From NCBI GenBank assembly GCA_041583495.1, contig JBFHFS010000038.1, positions 1 to 48,820 on the forward strand: a stretch of DNA of 48,820 nt, written 5' to 3'. Positions 8,552 through 15,250 of this stretch are shown here, piece by piece. Below the pieces are notes generated by a model that searched no databases, had not been told where the DNA came from, and was given only the letters and a program-made list of their open reading frames with translations. Position numbers and translations under genes: made by a program. The stretch's first letter is position 1; each line of letters begins with the position of its first letter. This stretch comes from JBFHFS01 sp041583495. GTDB lineage: Bacteria > Bacteroidota > Bacteroidia > Bacteroidales > Marinilabiliaceae.

Positions 8552-9073
8552 TTATTTTATCGAAATAACAAGTTTCCGACCTAATCCAGTCTCAATAATT
8601 TTCCTTAAAGTACTAATTTCCAAATCAGAACGATCATTCTCAACCCGAGATATGTAAGTTCGTGAAGTGCCGCTTTTTATTGCTAAATCTTGTTGGGTTA
8701 ATCCACTTTTTAGTCTTGCCTCTCTAATCATTCGGCCGATCTTTAATGAAAGTTCAGATTTCTCTGGTTTGCTATACTTTAGCAATACATCAGCACCAAT
8801 TTCAAATGGAACTTTCATCTTTTTTCCATTTCTCATAGTAATATACTGCTCAACATTGTTCCATGAAAGCGTATTCCCTTCTAGCTCTACTTGTGCAAAC
8901 TCTATTGAGTCAAACAGAATAAATGCCGGAGAATTTTCATCAACACCTATCTTTTTAAGGACTTTCCTAAAATCAACAATTCTTGATTCTCCATTATTAA
9001 ACACAACCGAAATGGACAACTCACTAATCCAGTTAATTTTTAATATCCGTGGAATTTTAATATTCTGTCTCAT
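8552..9073 (-). CDS. DUF2442 domain fused to XRE-type HTH (antitoxin-like regulator)
   Basis: 173 residues. The N-terminal part (about 8-88) is a DUF2442-like domain: a strand pair typical of IS...VVFNNGESRIVDFRKVL, then FAQVELEGNTLSWNNVEQY. The C-terminal part (about 108-165) is a classical Cro/C1 helix-turn-helix: IGRMIREARLKSGLTQQDLAIKSGTSRTYISRVE, read in pieces, with the recognition helix SRTYISRVEN. The gene starts within the last codons of the DUF4160 gene (ATGA overlap at 9070-9073), which indicates translational coupling. DUF4160-DUF2442 pairs are often listed as toxin-antitoxin-like; the fused HTH makes autoregulation likely. That functional reading is inference. Confidence 0.8.
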   Translation of the reverse strand: MRQNIKIPRILKINWISELSISVVFNNGESRIVDFRKVLKKIGVDENSPAFILFDSIEFAQVELEGNTLSWNNVEQYITMRNGKKMKVPFEIGADVLLKYSKPEKSELSLKIGRMIREARLKSGLTQQDLAIKSGTSRTYISRVENDRSDLEISTLRKIIETGLGRKLVISIK

Positions 9074-9327
9074 TTTAGTTCAGGATTTAATTCATAATAC
9101 ACTTCCAAAGCCCAATCGGCATTTCCTGCCAACCAATCGAATACTTGTTTTAATTGTCTATTTGGCAAATCACCGGAATAAATTACACTCCGCTCGATCT
9201 CAACCAGAACTTCAAATTCATTATAAACGGCATGAATATGAGGAGGTCTGTGTTCTCCATTGTAAACATGTATCTTGATTCCGTTAAAGCTGTCAATTGT
9301 TGGCATCGAAGAATCATTTTCACTCAA
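9070..9327 (-). CDS. DUF4160 family protein
   Basis: 85 residues (78 if translation starts at the in-frame ATG at 9306). It contains the family signature of a short beta-alpha protein with an exposed HxPPHIH motif, seen here as GEHRPPHIHAVYNE, followed by LPNRQLKQVFDWL and ALEVYYEL. The histidine cluster suggests metal binding or catalysis, but no activity is established for the family. It is coupled by a 4-bp overlap to the downstream DUF2442-XRE gene. Such pairs are frequent in accessory regions and are candidates for toxin-antitoxin or regulatory modules. Confidence 0.85.
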   Translation of the reverse strand: MSENDSSMPTIDSFNGIKIHVYNGEHRPPHIHAVYNEFEVLVEIERSVIYSGDLPNRQLKQVFDWLAGNADWALEVYYELNPELK

Positions 9328-9399
9328 AGGTACCTAATTAGATACGTTCATCCAAATAAATGGCCTTAAAATTTAAGAGATGTTGTTCTGGAGATTATT

Positions 9400-9650
9400 A
9401 GCCACAACACAGCTGTATCGTCATTGATGATTCAGCTGTAAGGTATTTTAATTCCACCCACCAATATGTCTTATGATAAACAAAGCCCGGGTTGAGTAAG
9501 CTTATAGTTTTAAAGTTATGAATAGCTGAAAATACTTCTCATTTAACCAAAATAATTTAGTCCGGAGCCGAAGGCCTTTCCGAAGTTTAACCCCATCAGC
9601 TAAGCGTTTTGCGTGCATTGCACCCTGCCCTACACCTGAATGAGGCGGAT
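9400..9650. repeat. Dispersed intergenic repeat, copy 2 (about 250 bp)
   Basis: Colinear with 6198-6455 over its full length (blocks listed there), and its gene-proximal end matches 8410-8472 and 11403-11485. It contains the hairpin AGCTGTATCGTCA / TGATGATTCAGCT (about 9412-9438). It starts 73 bp upstream of the DUF4160 start. The far end holds CTAAGCGTTTTGCGTGCATTGCACCC, here cited in parts CTAAGCGTTTTGCG and GCATTGCACCC, also present in copy 1. Confidence 0.75.
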
Positions 9651-9873
9651 GGAAACAGGAAACCTATGTTCTACAGGGAATAAGGTTCATCAAAACCGGT
9701 AAAAGCCGAATAAAAATGAAGACCAAAAAGATTGTTTCGCTATTTGTGCTGCTTTTTTTTGTTCGAAAACCGCAAAACCAGCAACCAGGAGGGACTCACA
9801 GTAAATCGAAATCCCTATTAGGTTGGAGGGTGATTGAACGGGCGTTGCAGAAAGAAACGGTTAAGTTCAACTT

Positions 9874-9916
9874 AGCCTCTAATAAAGCGGATGCAACCAA
9901 CGCTTTATTAGGGGCT
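9874..9916. repeat. 16-bp stem hairpin, family member 2
   Basis: Left arm 9874-9889 (AGCCTCTAATAAAGCG) pairs with right arm 9901-9916 (CGCTTTATTAGGGGCT) with a single G-T wobble; the loop is GATGCAACCAA. Compared with 8486-8540, the loop differs at its first and eighth base in a compensating way (C...G there, G...C here), and the stem middle is changed on both arms. This is covariation evidence for a conserved folded element. Confidence 0.75.
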
Positions 9917-10150
9917 TTGTGTTGGCTAATGCTTGTTGCCTCCGGGTAGCTGAATGGTTAGTAGTGGAATTCAATGCAGTGAATTTCCAATTAACCACTT
10001 ACCCAAAGCTTTTTATTTTGTTTTACCTTTTTTATTTCAAAGTCAAATTAAAAAGGTTTGGGGGTCTTTATAAATATGCCTAAACATTGAGTTAAGAACC
10101 AAAACCCTTATTTATTATAGCCATTATTAGCAAATCGTTTTAAATTGTAT

Positions 10151-11371
10151 TTATTCTTCTCCAACAAGAAAAGCACCTAAAGGACGAACATATTCTGATG
10201 GATCTGCTTTGGCTTCAAGTTGCTGATCAACATATTTCAACACGGCTTCCTCATCTTCCATAGTCGTTCCGTCTGTATCTGTAGTTGTTGAAAAGGTAAC
10301 CGCTCCACCTGCATCGGTAATATTTTTTACAAATCGATACGCTTGCTCTCCATCAAACATTAAATCAGATCTTTCACCAGACCAGGTGGATCTTATAGGT
10401 AAGAATAAATGTTTTAGAGCCTGTTTAGTGCCATCATATGAAGTTGTAGGTGAGGATTGAATGTCCGGCACTGTAAATTCTTCGTAAGCCCAGGAATTAG
10501 GTGGTGCTCCTTGTCCTAAAGGGGTAATGTGTCCAGCGGTGAAGTCTGACCAAGGATCCTTGGCTGTCATTTTTATTATTTTATAATCCGTATCATCGGT
10601 ATCATCAGCACCATCGCTATCAACTTGTAATGCAACACCATCTTTATCAGCAAAATAATCCTTTGCATAATTTGTCGCGACTATTATATCCGGATCAACA
10701 TTACGTATCATTTGCACAAACTCATCTCTTTCAGAATCGTCACCAGGGTAGCTCGAAAAGGCATCTATCCAATAACCATCTACTCCCATTTCAGCGAAAC
10801 GCTTTATATAACCTTCACAAAAATTCATCCAGGCTTCATGTTCGTTACCATCAAAGTAATGACTTACATAATTATTCCATGAGGCAGCTCCCTCTGTTGT
10901 AGCTCTGCTTGCAGGGCTCATTCCATTTAAGTACAGAATCACTTTTTTATTTGCATTTTTAAACTCAGAAATCACATCAATAATAACTTGTTCATTTGCT
11001 AAGCCAGGTACAAATTCTTCATCTATAACAGAGCCTGGAGCTCCCATTACAGCATCAACATTTTCGTTTGTTCTTAAGGTCCATAAATGTGACTTTGCAT
11101 TATTAGTAGCATTTGTTATTACATGTCCCACAGTAGGATAACTGTCTATTATTTCTTGAGCTCCCGCCACATAATCATAACCTTTACCACCATCGGAATT
11201 AGCCTTAACGTAATCATCTAAAGTTTCACCACCTCTTACATACAAACGAACGCCCCAAGACCCTTTAAGCGATATTGGAGTAGTATTAGTCTCCATATTA
11301 ATTGAACTGGAACAGGATGTTAAGAAGATGATCGCCATTAAAAGTCCGTAATTATTTTTATTCCTTTTCAT
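10151..11371 (-). CDS. TIM-barrel glycoside-hydrolase-like lipoprotein
   Basis: 406 residues with a lipoprotein signal (Cys20 after AIIFLTS). The body reads as an (alpha/beta)8 barrel: GSWGVRLYVRGG near the start, KKVILYLNGMSP (about 142-153), FAEMGVDGYWIDAFSSYPG (about 192-210) with Asp203 in the position where retaining barrel glycosidases carry a nucleophile or substrate-binding acid, then VDPDIIVATNYAK. This layout is seen in fucosidase-like and endo-galactosaminidase-like putative glycosidases, but neither family can be fixed and no acid/base residue is evident. It is likely surface-exposed and acts on extracellular glycan. Repeat copy 4 lies 34 bp upstream. It is unusual as a lone CAZyme-like gene inside the repeat-bearing array. 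Confidence 0.6.
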   Translation of the reverse strand: MKRNKNNYGLLMAIIFLTSCSSSINMETNTTPISLKGSWGVRLYVRGGETLDDYVKANSDGGKGYDYVAGAQEIIDSYPTVGHVITNATNNAKSHLWTLRTNENVDAVMGAPGSVIDEEFVPGLANEQVIIDVISEFKNANKKVILYLNGMSPASRATTEGAASWNNYVSHYFDGNEHEAWMNFCEGYIKRFAEMGVDGYWIDAFSSYPGDDSERDEFVQMIRNVDPDIIVATNYAKDYFADKDGVALQVDSDGADDTDDTDYKIIKMTAKDPWSDFTAGHITPLGQGAPPNSWAYEEFTVPDIQSSPTTSYDGTKQALKHLFLPIRSTWSGERSDLMFDGEQAYRFVKNITDAGGAVTFSTTTDTDGTTMEDEEAVLKYVDQQLEAKADPSEYVRPLGAFLVGEE

Positions 11372-11402
11372 TTGCCGTTTAATTGAATTAATCTTTAGTG
11401 AT

Positions 11403-11485
11403 TGCTAACACAGTTGTATCGCCATTGACGATACAGCTCTCATGTGTTTTAAGTCAACCCACCAATTTACATTCTGATGCTCAGC
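11403..11485. repeat. Dispersed intergenic repeat, copy 4 (short form)
   Basis: Blocks shared with copies 1-3 are GCTAACACAG, TTGTATCG, CATTGACGATACAGCT, ATGTGTTTTAAGTCAACCC and ACCAATTTACATTCTGATG. It contains the hairpin AGTTGTATCG / CGATACAGCT. The copy lies 34 bp upstream of the start codon of the TIM-barrel lipoprotein gene, the same relative placement as the other three copies. The 11486-11550 remainder of the spacer shows nothing recognised. Confidence 0.7.
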
Positions 11486-11550
11486 ATCTGCCATAAAGGT
11501 GTAGCGATCCCTCTTTAATGGGAAATGCTTCCAGGTGGTTCGTGCCTTAT

Positions 11551-12573
11551 TTATTTTAATCTAACTCCTTGCTTAGCAGGGTTTGGTATCCGACTTCTAA
11601 TAAATTCCGGCACAAAACAGACCATAAGGTGTGCGCGTTTCCAACGGTAACATTTCAAAAAAAAGACCATTGCCACAAACAAGAAAAGGGCAGCGCCTCC
11701 AGCTACCTGAAGAGGGTACAAAAGCACATTCTCTTGCGGAATAATCATTGGGATAAGAGCAATAGCACCTGCCGGAGCGAAAGGTTTACCAACGACCTCA
11801 ATAAACAGAAAGAGACATGCAAAGAGTAACAGCACCGTATTTACTTCCGAAAGGCCTGGCAGGTTATGCAGCGCATATTGAAAGGACGTCCCAAAGATTG
11901 CGGAAACTACCAATACGAAAAAAATCTGCACAGGTCGATTACGAAAACCTGCCGAAGAAGAGCTAAATTCAACAAATGTAACCACAAGAGGCGGTACAAT
12001 AATATACATTTTATCTGTGTACACGGAAATTACCGCTATAAACATTAATCCAACAAGTAATTTCATCCAATGCCATAAGCTATGCCGATAAGGGCTTTTG
12101 CTTGAATTAACATCAATAACCTTGCGTAATCCTTTTTTCTCAAAAGCCCACTGTACACAAACCAATATAAGGCTCATTGAGAAAACAGAAAGAGGATAAA
12201 GCCAGGAATGAGTACCCAGCAGCACGGGCAACATGGAAGCAGAGATAATCGGTATTAAAGTTGTGCGGGTAACAAAAAGACCCAGAGAAGTGAAGGTAAA
12301 TGAAATGGCAATGTTTGCAAGAATGGGTAAAGGCGAATAGCGCACAAGCAAAACACCAAAAAGAGCACTTACTGTCATCAGCAACACAATCAAAGGCCTG
12401 CTTATGGTCCAAACTTTCTTATTGATTATCCACAATCCGAGTACCAGCGCTGCAATTTCTGGAAATATTATTTCTTTCTCACCTAACCATTCTGAAACGC
12501 CTACCATCAAACCGATCATGATTAAACCAAATAGGTAACGGATTAATTTAGGTTTATTCATTTTCTTAGACAT
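11551..12573 (-). CDS. Polytopic membrane protein, possibly HPP-like
   Basis: About 340 residues from the ATG at 12573; the frame is open to 12621, but the start at 12573 gives a basic N-terminus followed at once by a membrane span. A TATCTTTG (-7-like) box lies on the minus strand at 12602-12595, upstream of this start. Nine or ten hydrophobic spans are visible, arranged as two similar halves separated by a basic loop (FEKKGLRKVIDVNSSKSPYR in part). A conserved-looking VGKPFAPAGAIALIPMIIP segment near residue 290 recalls HPP-type and related permease-like proteins, but the HPP signature itself is not evident. A transport role is possible; the substrate is unknown. Confidence 0.6.
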   Translation of the reverse strand: MSKKMNKPKLIRYLFGLIMIGLMVGVSEWLGEKEIIFPEIAALVLGLWIINKKVWTISRPLIVLLMTVSALFGVLLVRYSPLPILANIAISFTFTSLGLFVTRTTLIPIISASMLPVLLGTHSWLYPLSVFSMSLILVCVQWAFEKKGLRKVIDVNSSKSPYRHSLWHWMKLLVGLMFIAVISVYTDKMYIIVPPLVVTFVEFSSSSAGFRNRPVQIFFVLVVSAIFGTSFQYALHNLPGLSEVNTVLLLFACLFLFIEVVGKPFAPAGAIALIPMIIPQENVLLYPLQVAGGAALFLFVAMVFFLKCYRWKRAHLMVCFVPEFIRSRIPNPAKQGVRLK

Positions 12574-13387
12574 AGCGTTTCTTTGATTCTGTTGCAAAGA
12601 TAGCCTTATGTGACCAAACAAATAAAAGCAATATAAGATTTACACCATTGTCAATAAGTTACCAAAACTAATCAATAGAGTAAGTGCGGAGGAAAGGGAA
12701 GCAAGTATTTGACATCCTAAACATCGCCAGTGGATTGAGGCTGGTAACCTATTGCTTTTGTGTGTCGAGGTTGTTGCTTTTTGGCTTTGTCACCTCCGTA
12801 AAACTTTTTAGTCCTGGCGGTAGCGCATGGCGGTGCGGTTAGTTGCCGATTTCGAGGCACTTTACTATCAAATTACAACAACTTTTGATACGAGCTGTGC
12901 CGCTCGAACATACACTGCACCGGCAATAAACCATACCGCGTATTGCCAATAGACGCTCACTCACATCCCTCTGTTTATCATTTATTTAACTTTTATCTGC
13001 TTGTCATTATCTATCTGCACTTACCTTTCTACAAAGCACGAATCTAATTTTTTTTGAGCGCGGGCAATTCAAAAACCGACCTGAAAGGCGGTTGCCTGGG
13101 CTGGAAAGGCGGAAGCTCTTTTGTAAACGTTTAGCTTCGCTGATTTTTGCTTCGCACATCATCCCTCAAACAAGGCTGGCTATGCGTTCACTTATCGCAA
13201 AAATTGGTTTGAGCGTTGGCTCGTGTGGGCTTGCAAATGTGCTAACGACCATACATTGGCTATTTAATAAAAATCAAACGTCGATGAAATTCATTCCTAT
13301 TTCTAGATTTCATTCTCATTTGTCTACTCAAATTGGAATACACTAGTCCCTGCTCTAATTTTGCAACATGAATAAAAACATAAAAAA
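12574..13387. other. Long spacer with cassette-end-like sequence
   Basis: Separates the minus-strand array from the PEBP gene. It contains CACTGCACCGGCAATA near 12909 (the same core as in the 5.4, 6.4 and 9.6-kb spacers), a small CGAGC/GCTCG hairpin just before it, and near 13220 a GCAAATGTGCTAACGACC word. The CTAAC word is like those flanking genes at 7470, 7592 and 11405. No protein-like frame was recognised. The last 55 bp carry the promoter of the PEBP gene. Confidence 0.45.
13333..13363 (+). promoter_or_regulatory. Bacteroidota-type promoter for the PEBP gene
   Basis: TTG at 13333-13335, a 20-base spacer, and TAATTTTG at 13356-13363 match the Bacteroidota -33 (TTTG) and -7 (TAnnTTTG) pattern. 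A transcript start would fall near 13370, giving a short leader before the ATG at 13388. Confidence 0.55.
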
Positions 13388-14203
13388 ATGAAGTATCCGA
13401 GAAGTATTCTATGTGTATTACTTGTTGTTGTAAGTATCCAAATAACTGCACAGCAAAAGAGTGAATTTACAATCAGCAGTTCGGGAGTTAAGCCCGATGG
13501 TTCGTTATCAATTGAATTTACAGGTGAGGGAGAAGGAGTGTCAATGCCATTGGAATGGACTAACATACCTGAAGGAACAAAATGTTTTGCGATAAACCTG
13601 TGGCATATTCCACACGCAACTGACTCATCCGATGTTAAATCGTATTGGGTGGTTTTCAATATCCCTGCTGACATAAAAAGTATTCCTAAAAATGCTAAAG
13701 AGATTGGAACCATAGGTTATAACGATAAAGACCAAAACGGATATGACCCAATGAAGTCAAAGGGGCCAGGTGTAAAGGAATATAATCTGACGGTTTATGC
13801 ACTTTCAGAAAAGTTGGAGTTCAATAACAAAAAGGTTTATCGTGCCGATTTATTAAAAGCTATTGAAGGAAAAGTTTTAGGCGAAAACACCCTAAAATAC
13901 ACGTATGAAACAGGCAAGACAGGAAAATCTGCCCCACAATCAAGCGATTTTGGAGAAAGAGGGCAAAAAAGAACAGAACCTTTAACAGAAATACAAAAGG
14001 AACAGCTTAAAGCAATTCTTTTAAATTACAATGCCGCCACTTTAACTGCCAAAGATGCTAAAGCAATACATGAGGCATTCAAAGAAGCAGGGCTCAGGGG
14101 CGGACCCGCTGCCGAAGAAGCTATACGTGAAGCTGGATTTGACCCTGATAAACTTCGTGACTTAGCTCCTCCATCTGATATGGAACACAATGATAAAACG
14201 TGA
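13388..14203 (+). CDS. Secreted YbhB/YbcL-type PEBP (Raf kinase inhibitor-like) protein with helical C-terminal extension
   Basis: 271 residues with a signal peptide (about 1-22, ending TAQQ). Residues about 26-160 form a bacterial PEBP domain: FTISSSGVKPDGSL, then MPLEWTNIPEGTKCFAINLW, SYWVVFNIPADIKSIPKNA, and the C-terminal YNLTVYALSEKLEF strand. The usual DxD-and-His ligand pocket is altered: the PEBP DPDAP-type motif is replaced by HIPHATDSS. After a charged linker, residues about 195-271 form a helical region (QKEQLKAILLNYNAATLTAKDAKAIH and FKEAGLRGGPAAEEAIREAGFDPDKL, quoted in part) not found in short YbhB proteins. The ligand is unknown. It has its own promoter and a terminator, so it is a single-gene unit. 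Confidence 0.8.
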   Translation: MKYPRSILCVLLVVVSIQITAQQKSEFTISSSGVKPDGSLSIEFTGEGEGVSMPLEWTNIPEGTKCFAINLWHIPHATDSSDVKSYWVVFNIPADIKSIPKNAKEIGTIGYNDKDQNGYDPMKSKGPGVKEYNLTVYALSEKLEFNNKKVYRADLLKAIEGKVLGENTLKYTYETGKTGKSAPQSSDFGERGQKRTEPLTEIQKEQLKAILLNYNAATLTAKDAKAIHEAFKEAGLRGGPAAEEAIREAGFDPDKLRDLAPPSDMEHNDKT

Positions 14204-14213
14204 ATTCAAAAAA

Positions 14214-14237
14214 AAGGGAGACCTCATGGCCTCCCTT
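14214..14237. terminator. Intrinsic terminator hairpin after the PEBP gene
   Basis: AAGGGAGACC, loop TCAT, GGCCTCCCTT: a 10-bp stem with one mismatch starting 10 bp after the PEBP stop, preceded by an A-run. It would also serve transcripts arriving from the fructokinase side. Confidence 0.7.
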
Positions 14238-14370
14238 AATATTGGTTAACTCAGCACCTTTTGGTTTTAGAAGCAATTTCTTTAGATAGCGGTGCTATTC
14301 GCACAAATATTGCCTTGTATGAGAAATTATATCATCCCAACTAATTCCAAAAACAAAACTTAAACCGTTT

Positions 14371-15249
14371 CTAAAGCATGATTTCTTCAACCTCCTCCCG
14401 ACTTACTACCGGGTTAGCTCCGCTTTTCGAAGCAACCAGTGCACCCATGGCACAAGCCGAATCGATCGCTTCCTGTGGGGATCTTCCATTTAAAAGCCTG
14501 CTGATAATGGTAGCCAGAAACGAATCACCCGCACCCACGGTATCGGCCACACGGACCTGGTATCCCGCATTGTAGTAAAATTTATTCACCTGAAACAGCA
14601 CCGCGCCGTCTCCTCCTTTGGTCACACACACCCGGCTGGTATTGGTGTGTCCCGAAATAAACTGAATACACTCTTCCAGCGAATCACTATTCTGTCCCAT
14701 TGCTTTGCAGATTTCAAAAATCTCTTCGTCGTTGAACTTAATGAAGTCGGCCTGCCCCATCAACCTTAAAAGGGTTTCCAGATTGTAGTGGGGTGGGCGC
14801 AGGTTTACATCGAAAACTTTAAACCTGGCATAATTTAATAACTCTATCAAGGTCGCGCGCGAAGTCCGGCTCCGTGCAGACAAACTGCCATAAATAAAAG
14901 CATCCGAATGGCTGACTGCCCTGACGTCCTGCTCACGCAACACAATATCGTCCCATGCACATGGCATTTTTATCTCGTACGAAGCTGAGCCTTTATCGTC
15001 AAGATGCACCAGAACTTCGCTGGTCCCGAAATTACTGCTTACCTGAACATGCTCCCGACTCGCATGGCAAGCCTTCATCGCCGCCAGAATCTCCTCACCA
15101 ATGGCATCGTTACCAATGGCACATATTACCTTCGCATCATCCCCCAGCGACTGTGCCCTTAAGGCGACATTTAAAGGTGCACCGCCCAGTTTTTTCCCGG
15201 TTGGCAGCATGTCCCACAGCACTTCACCAAAACATACGATCTTTTTCAT
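14371..15249 (-). CDS. Fructokinase, PfkB/ribokinase family
   Basis: 292 residues from the ATG at 15249; an alternative ATG at 15258 would overlap the upstream stop. The protein starts KKIVCFGEVLWDMLPTGKKLGGAPLNVA, here quoted in part as FGEVLWD and LGGAPLNVA, which is the fructokinase form of the PfkB family (sugar-binding Asp and GGAPxNVA). The C-terminal signature DTVGAGDSF spans residues 236-244, with catalytic base Asp242. Expected reaction: D-fructose plus ATP to fructose 6-phosphate in the cytoplasm. It is one base from the mannitol dehydrogenase stop, so it is the last gene of the mannitol operon and consumes that enzyme's product. A C-terminal MoeA-like or lid change is not seen. Confidence 0.9.
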   Translation of the reverse strand: MKKIVCFGEVLWDMLPTGKKLGGAPLNVALRAQSLGDDAKVICAIGNDAIGEEILAAMKACHASREHVQVSSNFGTSEVLVHLDDKGSASYEIKMPCAWDDIVLREQDVRAVSHSDAFIYGSLSARSRTSRATLIELLNYARFKVFDVNLRPPHYNLETLLRLMGQADFIKFNDEEIFEICKAMGQNSDSLEECIQFISGHTNTSRVCVTKGGDGAVLFQVNKFYYNAGYQVRVADTVGAGDSFLATIISRLLNGRSPQEAIDSACAMGALVASKSGANPVVSREEVEEIML

Positions 15250-15250
15250 G

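Larger units (their letters stand above)
9328..10150. other. Long repeat-bearing spacer, no gene seen
   Basis: This 820-bp spacer holds the second long repeat copy (9400-9650) and the second hairpin (9874-9916). A 77-codon plus-strand frame at 9716-9949 starts like a signal peptide but soon becomes low-information sequence and runs through the hairpin, so I do not call it. Nothing else was recognised between 9920 and 10150. Confidence 0.6.

Noticed and set aside
9716..9949. 77-codon plus-strand frame beginning MKTKKIVSLFVLLFF
   Set aside because: It looks like a signal peptide start but has no signature afterwards and runs through the structured hairpin at 9874-9916; no family resemblance.
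4873..13387. Classical integron cassette array
   Set aside because: No intI gene in the window and no spacer has canonical RYYYAAC/GTTRRRY attC ends; a related but different system remains possible, so it is reported only as a hypothesis.
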